NCBI GenBank assembly: GCA_027627225.1
Contig: JAPFQT010000038.1
Span: 124,001 to 188,000 of the forward strand
Origin: Congeria kusceri
Lineage: Eukaryota > Mollusca > Bivalvia > Myida > Dreissenidae
Length of the DNA stretch: 64,000 bases
Direction of reading: 5' to 3'
A program made the position numbers and the translations under genes. The notes beneath the pieces are model-generated. The model saw only the letters and a list, made by a program, of their open reading frames with translations. It searched no databases and had not been told where the DNA came from. This document shows, in pieces, positions 24,111 to 35,874 of the stretch. The first letter of the stretch is position 1. Every line of letters begins with the position of its first letter.

Positions 24111-24734
24111 TGGCGACATCGAGTGCACGATATCTCTTGAATAATCAATTGTGTACGTCTTCGTCTTATTATATACTGGCGTTGCGAAGTAACCGCGATT
24201 TATCTGCTTCTGTTGCTGATTTGCGCATCTTACATTGAAATTATCGTTTGGCTTCCCAACACTTAATATTATTTATTTCTCTTTCCTCGAAATAACTAAA
24301 AGAAATGGCCACTATTACATAATTTTCATAATTGTGTGCATGAAACGTGACGTGAAAAACCTACCGATATTGGCGGAGAATTGAAATGGTTTGTTTACAT
24401 ATTTTTTATATTTCAAATGCAAGTCAGTGAGTACGTCTTTTTCTGAGAAACAAACACTTTATACCGGTCGACCGTTTATGATAATATCATAATAATAAGG
24501 ACTCATACATTACTATTGCTGTTGCTTTGTTTTTCAGTGCGCTAGATGTAATAATATCGTACACATACGATAGGCCGTGGATAGTAGTGAAATTTTAAAT
24601 ATTTAAAACAAAACAAAACAATAGAACGGCGTAACCAGGTATTTCCCCTCTCAGTCGGCGCAAACAGTGTTCTTGTATCTCTCCGTGCCCGCATCTTAGC
24701 GTGAAATGTTTCTTTTTTGTGTCACACAATTCTT

Positions 24735-24897
24735 ATCTACATTCGTGACGATTACTTAGTTTATGATTTGTATTCATGAGGATTACTTAGTGTACGATCT
24801 TTGTATGCTGTATTAGTCAAAATTACTTTATGTACCATCTTTATTAGTGCTGATTATTTTGTGTACGATCTTTATTAGTGATAATTACTAAGCGTTC
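24735..24897. repeat. Degenerate GTACGATCTTT repeat, second block
   Basis: GTACGATCTTTATTAGTG and related words recur at roughly 40-bp spacing, matching 21715-21890. Confidence 0.4.
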
Positions 24898-24904
24898 TTT
24901 CTTT

Positions 24905-25125
24905 ATTCTGTTTGTCTGTCTGTATGTCTGTCTGTCCGTCCGTCCGTCCGTCCGTCCGTCTGTCTGTCTTTCTGTCTTGTCTGTCTGTCTGTCTGTCTGT
25001 TTATCGGCATAATATCTCGGCCAAGTTCGATATACAGCCAAATTGCTCCAGGAATTGTGGAGTTATGGCCCTTGAATTATCTAACATAACCTTTAGAGGG
25101 CATTACTGTTTTACAAACAGCTCTT
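24905..25125. mobile_element. (GTCT)n/(GTCC)n microsatellite with attached dispersed repeat
   Basis: A GTCT-GTCC-GTCT run (24908-25003) leads into TTTATCGGCATAATATCTCG, GGAATTGTGGAGTTATGGCC and CTTGAATTATCTAACAT. The last part matches units at 49994-50080, so the microsatellite is the margin of a mobile repeat. Confidence 0.6.
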
Positions 25126-25413
25126 GTTACTAAATGTTCTACCAATTCTATCAATGTGTTTGGTATTACAATCTTTAAGACATTATATATTTTAAAAAAA
25201 TACTATCCCGTATTCATGTTGTTTGATAATGTATTTAACTTTTTATTGAGTTGAATATTGAGCTGTATTTTTTATATCCGATGACAAAACAAAAACAACA
25301 AGATAAGGATATAAATAAAATGTCCCATTGGTTTCTGGTGAAAAGGTAATTGTTATAACAAGAACAGCCGTCGTGGTATTTTTGTCAACATGTGTTCTTT
25401 AAAATGTTGTGCA

Positions 25414-25679
25414 GGCCCTTATTCACAAATCTGTTATAAGACTTTAGGCGTAATAATGAAGTATATTCTTGAAACTGCTCTTTTCTAAGAACGCTGTTAG
25501 TTTGAATCTTTCTTGGTATTTCAGCAACTAAAATAACGAAGTTCTCTATTTAGAACGATTTGTTAATAACAATAGCGACATTGGTACCCGGCATATCTGC
25601 GAACGCAGAAATAGTGTTTCTTGAGTCTGAGTCTAGTTGTTGTTCTTAAGTCTTATAATGGGATGGAGAATACGGGCCC
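25414..25679. mobile_element. Small TIR element (GGGCCCKTATTC family)
   Basis: Left GGCCCTTATTCACAAATCTG then TTATAAGACTT; right end inverse GGGCCCGTATTCTCCATCCC then ATTATAAGACTT. About 266 bp, no frame. Confidence 0.55.
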
Positions 25680-26437
25680 AGATGTCAGATTCATGATTCT
25701 TACTAGAAATGTGAATTTGATATACATTATGTACAATCAAGCATGAGTGTCGAAAATAAAGAATGAGCAATTGTTGACTCGACGTCGGAATCAGCAGTCC
25801 TGAGTTGCCTACGATGTTACTAATTATTTTTGTAATGCATTCAAGTGCAGTTTGTTGCAGACCTTGAACATTGAAACAAATATAAAGCCTAGATAGTGTT
25901 GCTTATGTTATTTGAAACGTGAGAGGTCGGGGTTTTATAAATTACACATTATATTAAATTGTACCCAAATCACACACACCTGCTTTATTGCTCGTATTTT
26001 ACTAATCTATATTCAGAATCGTTTCATCGTCAAAAAACAGAAATATGTCGTAAGATATTAATGAATATTTTCTTAAAATTTAATAAATTTACCTTTTGTT
26101 TTAATATATTTTTTAACTTGTATATTACAAATCTTTTCACAAAATTAAGATTTATTTCAGAACAAAAAAGTAAACATACTTATCTTAACTAAAAATATTG
26201 GTGCACTACATCCACGTGTGTATCTTCAAACTTTTGCTTTTTTGTGTGCCATGTGTGCTCTTATATAATTAAAAAAAATAACAAAACGAATTCTTTTGAA
26301 GGTACAGATTTCAGCATTTGCAATAACGACAGAAGACAATTGTAAGATGCATATTTTCATCCATCGTCATACATTTCAAATCAAACATTTCAAAATGAAA
26401 TGATTTTAATATTAAACTTAGACAATAATTTTCTATT
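25680..26437. other. AT-rich intergenic sequence
   Basis: Nothing beyond short low-complexity frames was seen. Confidence 0.35.
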
Positions 26438-26745
26438 TTTCGTTGTTTATCTGCCAATAAACAACGATTTTTTGTTCTACTGCCTAGGAATTCAACCACG
26501 AGGGCGTAAGCCCGAATTGTTTAATAGCGACGCGTCAGAACGACAAAATAATTTTGATTTTAACATGATTTGACATATATTTTTGCATTTTTTTCCCTAA
26601 ATTAAACTACTTTTTACATAACTCCGCTCAGAATCGGAACTTCTTTCTGCGTTGTTTATTGGTTAGTTTAACGACGATAATTGTGTTCTTTGTCTGGATA
26701 AAAAATAGCGAGTATCATTTTAGAATATATTATAATCTGGCGACG
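26438..26745. mobile_element. Foldback-type element, copy 3
   Basis: Begins TTTTTCGTTGTTTATCTGCC, continues with CCACGAGGGCGTAAGCCCGA and the inverted arm GACGCGTCAGAACGACAAA, and ends near TTGTGTTCTTTGTCTGG, which also occurs at the matching place beside copy 1 (~3068). Confidence 0.55.
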
Positions 26746-27791
26746 AAGTAGATTTATACTATGGAAACATAATAATATTATGAAAATTGATGATTTAAGA
26801 AATAGTGTTCGATTGAGCGTTGTTAATTAGCTTATAAACGCTTTGGAATTATGATCAAAAGGAATCGACTAACGCTCTCGGGGTTAATTAACCGCCCACC
26901 TAAACGGAAACCCGTACGATATTAAAACACGACAATTATTTCTATTTTGGCATGATGTGACAAATGAACTCTGCAACTATGTTCTACAGTGTTCCGAGCA
27001 TGTTCACGTTCGCACGCGCGTCACCGCTGTCCGTCACAGTTACGTCATTCAGTATCTTTATCAAATTCATGGTTACATAAGTTTCCTTTATAATAAGTGA
27101 ACGAATGACGTCAGTTTTTAGACTATTTGTTAACGTTGTTCATTTAAAATTCTAACACGGCACGCGGCTAGTTTTCCATAGATAAAGAAGGCAAATAGCT
27201 GTGGGCTATTCTGCAACAAATTATGGGCGGATGGTTATGTTTTGAAAATAGTTCCGGAATTTCGAAGAAATTGTTCCCTTAAATGCACGTGCGTAAACGC
27301 GCGATAGCAAAATTGTGACAAACAAATCATGTCTGCATTATGTAGCGCAATAAAACCACATGTGTACTACATATTTTATATTTAAGTTCACAAAAACGTT
27401 TACGTTTTGTGAATATGCTTTAACTTGTACTTGTCAACATAATATTTTCACTGTATTTATCAATAAGTATGACGCCATTTGCTCAATGTTTATCAATAAA
27501 GCTGACGTCATTTTGAATTATTATTTATTGACGTGACAGAAACGCACGAGTAAATGTAGCCTTCTTTGCGCAAAATGGGCGGTGTTTAGATAAATATAGT
27601 TCTCATACATAACCTTTACAAATACAGACGATTGTTATAGCAGATCGTGTTAGAATCGAAATAATTGACGGGTAAGCGTTCGTTATTGCGGTAATAACCA
27701 ACGTTGTTACAATCGGATGCCAGTTATCATATCACTCGGCTATCGCCCTCGTGGTTTAATTCCTACGCAACAACAAGAACAACAACAGTAA
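26746..27791. other. Intergenic sequence with decayed foldback pieces
   Basis: Words such as CCTCGTGGTTTAATTCCTAC (27745-27766) match the arm of the foldback family. No gene or RNA is seen. Confidence 0.4.
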
Positions 27792-27978
27792 GGTCGCAGT
27801 GGTGTAATGGATATGGTGTCCGCCTTGCGATCGGGAGGTCGTGAGTTCGATCCCTACTCGGGTAGCGTTCCAATCTCTCTCTCAAGTACTGGTTCTACCC
27901 AGGAAACCGACTCGAGAGCGTCTCAGTAAGTCTCAAACTTTCGACACAATCGAGCCAAAATATAAAGGTTTAAACTTA
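27792..27978 (+). mobile_element. tRNA-derived SINE (family 1), best-preserved copy
   Basis: The head has a perfect A-box consensus TGGTGTAATGG (near 27799) and a perfect B-box consensus GTTCGATCC (27845-27853), the internal RNA polymerase III promoter of tRNA-derived SINEs. A ~110-bp body follows (AGTACTGGTTCTACCCAGGA, CGACTCGAGAGCGTCTC), and it ends at GGTTTAAACTTAAC. At least seven other copies lie in this window. The 46-bp satellite at the right edge is built from this head. Confidence 0.8.
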
Positions 27979-28124
27979 ACCTAACAACAACTATAAAAAA
28001 ATGTTTAGGCCTAAGATATCAAACATGATAGTATAACAGTATTGCAATCAAGTTAATTGCTAATTTTTTTTTTATTCCCGGCACATTTTTTCCAATCTTT
28101 TTCTTTACTTTGCTTTTCAGGAAA

Positions 28125-28315
28125 CGTATTCCAGAAACATCTTAAATTTAACTTAAAATATTTTCACTTACAGAATTAACAGCAGTTAGTAATAAATTAA
28201 TTATTAATAAACACTAAGCACAAAGCCCTCTAAATTTGAAATAAAAAGTTTATGAAATATATACGTTTTCAACGTTAAAGATAAGATTTTAGTTAGAATG
28301 TTTCTGGAACACGGC
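28125..28315. mobile_element. Small TIR element (ATTCCAGAAACATC family), copy 3
   Basis: Left CGTATTCCAGAAACATCTTA; right end inverse CGTGTTCCAGAAACATTCTA. 191 bp, non-coding. The best-matched termini of the three copies. Confidence 0.65.
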
Positions 28316-29924
28316 ACCTAATAATCACTATGCAAGATATTTTCAGTCATACTCATTGTTTGTTATGTTTACATCTGGATAAATTCTGATTGGTCAGTTT
28401 CGTCTGCCAAAACTGCAACATGTAAAACACGTGCATGCAGACCGTGATATCAGTGTAATCAGGGGCGTAGCTAGACCGAACTGGACCATACCGTACTCAC
28501 AGTAAAAAGTTTAATTTAAGCATCTTTCATTTAGTAAGTATTGTAACCCATATACGCATTTATTTAATAATGTAAATCTAAATAATATATCAAACATATT
28601 TATTTCGATAGATGATACAATGTTATTGTCCTTGTATTTCAATGTTTGTTCATGTTATTTGCCCTTCGTATAGCTCGGTAAGCATAAGGTGCGAAATTAA
28701 CTTTGCATAGTTACGCCCCTGGTAATCCGATTTGTTTTTACTATTTCGGTATAACAAATTTACTCTGGGCGTTTTCCACGTGGATTTCAATGAGCTTTCT
28801 TTTTCACAATTGATTGGCGTAAAATTTGCATCGCGGTTTTTGATTTGGTTCTTTATGTTGAAACATCGATTGTGATTTGGCGATGTTTACTGCGCATGAA
28901 TACATTGAAAAAAAAAAAACGCACCATTTGTTCGTTGTTCCCGGACAAGATGGATGTCTTACAATCTGACACAGCGGACTACTACAACTCATAACTCCAA
29001 ACATGTGGTTATAATGGCTAATCATGTAAATGTAAGTCTAATACGTGTTGTATTTTCAGTTTGTATAAATAAGACCTGAATAGTTTTATTCAGTTAAATT
29101 TAACAATTAAGATTGTAAAATATTGTTGCACTGTTATTTTGTACGTTAATTGAGTGAATTATTTCTATTTATATAGCATTTCAATCAAGCGAGATGTTAT
29201 CGTGTGTATTTTGTAAAATTTGCACTTGCAACTCTTGTTTGAATTTACGAAATCTTGAGACACATGCTACACGTATTTACACAACTTTGTACAGTTAAAC
29301 TTCTTTTCGAACATAATACTGATTTATGTTGCCAAGTTTTGGTAGCATAGAAACATTTTGTTTTCAATACATACACATTTCTTAGTCTAAGCCCCACATT
29401 TTATATGTCACGTGATCCAAGACGCCAATTAGTATCTGTCTCATATAGACGCTTTCTTCCGGTTCCAGTCTTTAGGCCGCCAAGTTGACAGGTTTCGTCG
29501 ATCTCGTGCAGACGCATTCCGACGGTGCTCCTGTTCCCAAGCTATTGCGGGAACGAGGCCGGTTGCTATTGGATACCAGAAACAGATAAGTCATAATTAA
29601 ATCACGTATTCACGTAATTTACAAGTATAATTCAGCAAATATGCAAAAAGGCAAATACTTTTTTTTCAGTTAATACAAAATGAATAATAAATCTTTTAAC
29701 TAGAAAGTGTGAATCTTCTTAAACGCCTAATGTGTTATTACATTAAATACACCCTTTCGATATTGTTGACATAAATGGCAGCTTTAACTCAAAATTCGGG
29801 TTTGGGGTGTACAAAAATTAGCTTTATAGTTTTTATAGATGGGTGACATTTGTATGAGTTATTAACATTAAAACTGATTTTATCTTGTCGGAAAAGAGGA
29901 GTTTGTTTCATTGAATTCTCAAGC
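28316..29924. other. Intergenic sequence with a GC-richer patch
   Basis: No gene is supported. Around 29440-29570 the base composition rises and an ETS-like CTTCCGGTT occurs, which could be a promoter or first exon, but there is no frame or second signal to confirm it. Confidence 0.3.
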
Positions 29925-30004
29925 CAAGGCCCTGTCAAATCAGGCGACAAGATGGAAAGGGCGCCCCCACCTTGCCGTCTGGCTTGTCAGGGTCATGACC
30001 TTGG
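29925..30004. repeat. Imperfect inverted repeat (hairpin)
   Basis: GCCCTGTCAAATCAGGCGAC... is opposed by ...CCGTCTGGCTTGTCAGGGTC, arms of about 22 bp with roughly 16 matches around a ~20-bp loop. Could be the remnant of a small element. Confidence 0.45.
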
Positions 30005-30046
30005 AGTTCAAACGAATAAATAATAGTCTCTTCTGATGATAATAAT

Positions 30047-30336
30047 GCACCTATCAATATTTTCCCCCAGAGGGGGGGGGGGAGCGGCGGGCAGACCTAG
30101 GGGAATTTGACAATTTTTTGGGGGAGGGGGGGGGTCTATTTCCCCACCCTAGAGCCAAGTATATTTGTCTATCAAATGGCCCGGGGGTGTATATCACCGG
30201 GATCTAAAATCCGACCAAAGTCTATTACTCCGGGACCCAGAATCAATTTGCGTGTCAATTTCCCGCCTGTTGGGAATCGCGTGCAGTCGAAAGTCCCGTA
30301 TATGCCCGCTCCTCCCCAGGGGGAAAACATTGATGC
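30047..30336 (+). mobile_element. 290-bp non-autonomous DNA transposon related to the 40.44-46.53 kb element
   Basis: Ends are GCACCTATCAATATTTTCCC and (inverse) AAAACATTGATGC. Bases 30047-30159 match 40443-40544, the left end of the large element, down to the shared CCCTAGAGCCAAG. Bases 30200-30336 match 46388-46531, its right end, starting at GGATCTAAAATCCGAC and running through CCGTATATGCCC. Only ~40 bp between these blocks are private. It has no coding capacity, so it would rely on a transposase supplied in trans. A ~4-bp indel sits in the right terminal repeat. No clear target-site duplication. Confidence 0.8.
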
Positions 30337-30399
30337 ATGAAAGAAAAGTTAACAATGCCTGAGTTTTAGCTGCCATTTACGTTTATAATAATACCAGTG

Positions 30400-30422
30400 A
30401 TGATGATGATGGATGGTGACGG

Positions 30423-30453
<31 letters not shown>

Positions 30454-30455
30454 AA
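30400..30455. repeat. (GATGAT)/(GCT)n microsatellite
   Basis: A GATGAT run followed by about eight GCT units and GATGAT again. Confidence 0.8.
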
Positions 30456-31539
30456 TTTATATTACCTTTCACAAGGCACTTAAAACAGAATAACATGATA
30501 ATATTACTAATTTATATGTAATATTACTAGTATATAATATGTTACATGTTACCGTAGTTCATGCATCTAAAATAATTAATGATTTATTAATTTGTCTATT
30601 GAATTTCTGCTTTGTATTTCTGATGTGGTGACCGAAGTGATCGCTATGCTGCTGAAGTGCCGTCTCTTCGACCTCTACTCTAACGATGCTTAGGACAACA
30701 AGAAAGCGATGCAGACCAGCGCTGGATGCAGATGACAATGATGGCGGCGTTAGCACGAGCTAAGTTTTATTTTTATTCTGTTGATGACTGCGAATTTTCA
30801 GACTTGGCAGACGATAGCCGATGCTCGGTGCAGAAAGGCTGTCGGCATGCAGAGTTGGATGTGTAAGACGACCGGAAATGTATGCAATGGACGATGGATG
30901 ACGGCGATGAACTAAGCTAAGTGTTATGTTTCTGTTATAAATGTAATCCCCATAAGATATATTACTTCAAAGAATATGTGTTTTAGTTGATTTTGTGAGA
31001 TACCCAGAATCCATTTGCGATTTCGACAAAAACGCATGTGTACATAAGCTGCTGAAAATTCGATTTTCAAGTAATTCGATATCACATTATTCAAAATTCC
31101 CTGGAGGCGCGTCTTTTTTATGAAATATTCATTGAATTCAAATTCCGTTATGCACAATGTCTTTTATAGCAGAAGATATAAACGAACTGTTTGTTGTAGG
31201 CCTACTTTCAGACGATGCAGGCGACAATCCAAGCTGGATGCAGACGACGATCATGCTGCCATGACGACAAAGACGCATGCGCAGGAAATTAAGTGAGGGC
31301 AACAATATGACAATAAAAACCAACTGAGTCGATGACTTTGGGCGGTAAATTGTGTGTTTTTCGCGTGATATTTAAATATAGGCATTGAGTTGCGGAAGGA
31401 CAACATTATGCAAAACATTTAGATACTTGCGTCGAAAGTCTTAGGTTAATATTTTATAGCAATGAGCACAATGCAGTATAAAACAAGATTGTGGCATTCA
31501 AGAAAATATACAATAGATTATTGATTTGTTTTATTTCAG

Positions 31540-31681
31540 CGAGATATCTTACGTGCTGTCCAAGTCATTGATATGCTGCAGAAGTGATGTTTCTCCGAGC
31601 TCGATACTGACGACACCCAAAGGTCCGTCTTGCCCATGCAGACGACAGTCAAAAGTTCAAGACAGGCGACAATGACCCAAG
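31540..31681 (+). other. Exon-like segment (acceptor and donor signals)
   Basis: TTGTTTTATTTCAG precedes, and CCCAAG^GTAGGTCTT follows, giving a 142-bp segment with good splice-site context on both sides. All three frames contain stops, so it would be non-coding. Similar TTTCAG starts occur in neighbouring tandem segments near 32200, 32500 and 33060. Confidence 0.3.
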
Positions 31682-32214
31682 GTAGGTCTTATTTGTATAT
31701 GGGTGATGCCTATTTTCAGATATTCCTGCCGGAAACCAGGGCAGGATAAAGACAAGTACCATCATTCGATGCAGACACCAACCAGAGTCCTGTGCAAACG
31801 AAACGAAAAAAGTTTCATGCAGACGACAGTGAATGGCGACGACAATCCGAGCTACTGTTTGTAAGAATTTCAGAGTTCCGTGCTGACAGTCAATAGTTCT
31901 ATGTCAAAGACAATCGGGAGCCAATGCCGACGACAATCCAAGCAAGATAAATACAGCAAAATTTTTTTAAATGCCCGTTATTTCCGTAAGATCAACTTTA
32001 TATTTCTGCTAATTTCATGATTTAGCTACACAAATTATGATAATTTTAAATGGTCGGTTTAAACCTTAACATTAATCTAGAGAGAGATAAATAGCGGAAC
32101 GATGAACGAAGAAAATGTAGGCTGGCAATAACAAAATTGTATAATTTTTATTTTGTAATATGTTCCTTAATGTACAAATCAGTCCCGTGTTTAAATAATT
32201 TCAGCAGAAACGAG

Positions 32215-32360
32215 TGTAGTAGTCGAAAGCCTTTAGTCCGTTTCCTGGGTATAACCAGTTCTTGTTGTCTTTTTTTAGAAAGTTCTTTCGAACGCTCCCC
32301 GGGTAGGGATGAACTCCAGATCTTTCGATCGCAATAATTAATATTAATTAAACCACGGAG
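32215..32360 (-). mobile_element. tRNA-derived SINE (family 1) in tandem segment
   Basis: Contains AGTCCGTTTCCTGGGTATAA and CCCCGGGTAGGGATGAACTC in reverse orientation of the family. Head degraded. Confidence 0.65.
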
Positions 32361-32743
32361 ATTTTAAGTGGTTCGTTAAAACTTTAAAATGAAAATTTGG
32401 AAATGATTTGTTATGAAAGAATATAGGCTGGCAATAACACTATTTTGTAATAGTTTCCTGTTAATGTCCAGACTGTTCCATTTTCAACTAATTTCAGCAA
32501 TTTTAGCAGCCAGTGAAGTAGTGTTGTGTTAAGCAGCCGCCGATAACCATGACGCATGCGCAGGAAACGGATGGACAACATCAACTGATTTAACACGCAT
32601 GGGCATAATGTTTTTGTTTTATTTTCAATTATAATGATAAAAGCCGCGAATTGCAAAAGATCAACGTTATGTTTCTGTTGATTTGTTTTGATTATAGTAT
32701 ATTGATGAGAATTTTAGTTTAGTTTAAAAATATTTAAGCTCGC

Positions 32744-32916
32744 ATGATTGTGTTGAACGCCTGAGGTTATTAAGGCACGTTCAAGTCCGTTTTCTCGGTA
32801 GAGCCAGTACTTGGATGCCTTTTTGAGAGTTTTCTTCGAACGCTGCCCGGATAGGGATCGAACTCGGTCCTTCAGATTAAAAGGCGGACACCATATCATT
32901 TAAACCACTGACATTT
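32744..32916 (-). mobile_element. tRNA-derived SINE (family 1) in tandem segment
   Basis: AAGTCCGTTTTCTCGGTAGA, GATAGGGATCGAACTCGGTC and GGCGGACACCATATCA match the reverse complement of the family. The insertion site in the segment equals that of the copies at 33327 and 33851, so the SINE was inserted before the segment was duplicated. Confidence 0.7.
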
Positions 32917-33326
32917 TAAATGGTTCATTAAAACTTTCAAATGTATATATAGAGAGAGATAATAGCAAAACGATGAAAAACGAAAACAACATACTATTTT
33001 AATTTTTCTTTTGTAATATTTTCCTATTAATATACAAAATTGTTTCATTATGAAACAAGTTCAGCAATTATAGAAAAAAGACAGTAGAGTTTAGCAGCAG
33101 ACGACAATAAGAGCTAAATGACGACCATGACGCATGCGCAGGAAACAGATTAAGGGCTGTGACATCATCTGAGATAACGAGCATTGTCGTAAAGTTTTTG
33201 TTTTATTTTCAAGTATAAGAATAAAAGCCGGGTTTTGCGAAAGATCGGCGTTATATTTCTGTTAATTTGTTTTGGTTGTACTATTGATGAGAATTCTAGT
33301 TTAGTTTTAACTTATTTAAGCACGAT

Positions 33327-33475
33327 TTTGTCGAACGCCCGCGCTTGGTGAGACGCCTTTAAGTCCGTTTTCTGGGTATAGCCAGTACTTTGGTGTCTTT
33401 CTAAAAAGTTCTTTCGAACTCAGGACCTCCGAAGCGCAAGGCGGACGCCATATCAACCACACCATTGCGACACCG
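33327..33475 (-). mobile_element. tRNA-derived SINE (family 1) in tandem segment
   Basis: AAGTCCGTTTTCTGGGTATA and GGCGGACGCCATATCAACCA are present; about 25 bp around the usual GGGTAGGGATCG are deleted. Confidence 0.65.
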
Positions 33476-33850
33476 CTGTGATTTCAAGTGATCGTTAAAA
33501 CTTCGTAATGTATATAGAGATATTAATTGCAAAACGATGAGTAGCGAAACATTATAGGCTGGCGATAAAAAAGTTTAATGTTTAAATTGTAATTATTTTT
33601 CTCTTGATGTGAAATATGTGTTCCACATTATTTTTTTCTGCAATTTTAGAGTATTTCGTAGCAGACGAGAACACAAGATAGACGAGAACAATGACGCATG
33701 CGCGGGAAACAAATGGAGGACAACAAAAACTGGGTTAACCGAGCATTGAAAAGCCGTGATTTGCGTAAGATCAGCGTTATGTTTCTGTTGATTTCATGTT
33801 TTGGTTGTACTATTCATGAGAATTTAAGTCTAGTTTAAAAATATTTAAGC

Positions 33851-34026
33851 TCGATTGTGTCGAAAGCCTCAGCTTAGTACGACACTCTCCAAACCGTTTT
33901 CTGGGTAGAGCCAGTAGTTGGGTGCCTTTTTGAAAAATTTCTTCCGAAGGCTTCCCGGGTAGAGATCGAACTCTGGACCTCCCAACCGTAAGGCGGACAC
34001 CATATCAACTACACCACTGCCACCCC
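33851..34026 (-). mobile_element. tRNA-derived SINE (family 1) in tandem segment
   Basis: CCCGGGTAGAGATCGAACTC and AAGGCGGACACCATATCAAC are present. Same orientation and relative place as the other copies in this array. Confidence 0.7.
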
Positions 34027-34469
34027 AATTGATTGGTTAAATCTTGGTTAAAATATTAAGTGAATAACCAAACGATGAATAACGAAAAACAGAGGCTTGC
34101 AATTGTGTAGTTTTCCACTTAATGTGAAAATAGTTCATGTCTACAACTCGAGACCGATGCAGACGACAGCCGGAGCTCCATCCACTCACTCGTTGCGCAT
34201 GCGCAGGAGACTGTTGAGGACAACAGCGACATAACGGAAACCAACAGACCTAACGAGCATCAAAGGTAAATTTCTGTCACAATTCTTCACTATAATTCAG
34301 GGTTGTTCCTTTTCTTCTGTTTGCATGTTAACGTTTATAAACAAATTATGCTTACATTTGCTGGATTACAAAATGTTAACTTTTGTGAATATAATATACG
34401 ATTGTAGAAATAAGTTGTAATAATAAATATACATACTGTTGTCGAAATTTTACAATAATTAATCAAAAT

Positions 34470-35605
34470 TTTAAAACATGATTGTAATGATAGATACAAA
34501 TTATGGTGATGATGGTGATTATGTCTTCATAGTGTTATGTTATGATATTGTTATGGCGATACTTGTCATGATGTTGATGATAGTGTTCTCGATGAAGACT
34601 ACATTAGCGAACGATTCCGGCGACAATCAGCGGACGATGCCAGCGTCAATCAGCGGACGATGCCGACGACAAGCAGCGGATGATGCCGATTAGCATAAAT
34701 GGTAATTTTCTAATCAATAATATTTTCATGAATTACGGTCAATATCACGTAGCTTCATTTGTTTTATTTCTAAGACCTGTATTTGTTAAGACTGATTTAA
34801 AAGTGATTTTCATGGTTCACGGTGATTTGAAAATGTTAGCTTTTCTGAATAAAATACATTTATACGATATAGTCATGGGAATATCAATTGTAGAAATAAG
34901 TTGTATTTGTAAATGTATAAACTGTTGTCCAACATTTACAATGATTGATTGAAAATTAAAAAATATTGTAACGATATATACAACTAATGATGATGATAGT
35001 GATTATGTCTTGATAGTGTCATGTTATGATATTGTTATGATGATACTTGTGATGATATTGATGATAGTTGTCTCGATGAGCATTACGGACGATTCCGGCG
35101 ACAACCTACGGACGATTCCTGCGACAACCTACGGACGATTCCTGCGACAACCTACGGACGATTCCGGCGACTATCAGCGGACGATGCAGGTGACCACCAG
35201 CGGACGATGCCGGCAACAACCAGAGAACAATGTCGGCGACAAACAGCGAACCATGCCGGCGACAGCCAGCGAACCATGCCGGCGACTGGTTGTCGCAGGC
35301 GATGCCGGCAACAACTAGTGGCAGATTCCGGCGACAATCAGCGGACGAGTCCGGCGACAATCAGCGGATGATTCCGGCGACAACTAGCGAACGATTCCGG
35401 CGACAATCAGCGGATGATTCAGGCGACAATCAGCGTTCGATTCCTCCGACAATCAGCGGTCGTTTCAGGCGACAATCTGCGGACGATGCCGGCGACAACC
35501 AGCGGACGATGCCGGCGACAACCAGCGGACGATGCCGGCAACAACCGGCGGACGATTCCGGCGAAAACCAGCGAACGATGCAGCAAGGAGCATAAATGGT
35601 GATTT
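34470..35605. repeat. ~510-bp duplication ending in a 23-bp minisatellite
   Basis: 34480-34690 and 34990-35200 share TTATGTCTTSATAGTGT, ATGTTATGATATTGTTATG and GATTCCGGCGACAA in the same order. The second copy expands into ~21 units of 23 bp (CGGACGATTCCGGCGACAAT plus CAG) at 35090-35583. Both copies end AGCATAAATGGTRATTTT. The period returns to frame every 69 bp, which explains the S/G/R/Q-rich frames. Confidence 0.8.
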
Positions 35606-35874
35606 TGTAATAAAGTGTATTTTCAAGAATTCACGTGAAATATAGCTTGATGTAGAAAACGATCAATTATCAATGATATGCAGTTTTATAAAATGTTGTA
35701 AAAATGCGATGCCATGCAAAATATTATAGAACGTTTGTACAATATTTGATAATCACATAAATGTTAAACGATAGAGCATGGTTTCACCGTGTGGTGAAAC
35801 GATGATTTAGATGAAAAAATAATGATGATAATGATGATGATGATTATGATGATGATGAAGATTATGAATGTTTT

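Larger units (their letters stand above)
31000..34300. repeat. Tandem segments of ~510-580 bp with SINE and GCATGCGC palindromes
   Basis: The same order of blocks recurs: TTTCAGCAATTTTAGCAG-like start, a GACGAC/GCAGAC-rich stretch, GACGCATGCGCAGGAAAC, AACGAGCAT, AAGATCAGCGTTATRTTTCT, TTGATTTGTTTTGGTTGTAC, ATTGATGAGAATTYTAGTTTAG, then a minus-strand SINE. The palindrome is at 31272, 32551, 33129, 33693 and (as TGCGCATGCGCA) 34194. The last three intervals are 578, ~564 and ~501 bp. Divergence between units is considerable. No open frame runs across the units, so if transcribed it would be a non-coding RNA. Confidence 0.7.

Noticed and set aside
27792..27865. Functional tRNA gene
   Set aside because: A and B boxes are intact, but acceptor and anticodon stems do not pair properly and a SINE body follows.
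35106..35595. Arginine/serine-rich proteins in the 23-bp minisatellite
   Set aside because: Frames are open on both strands with a 23-residue period; they are produced by the repeat.
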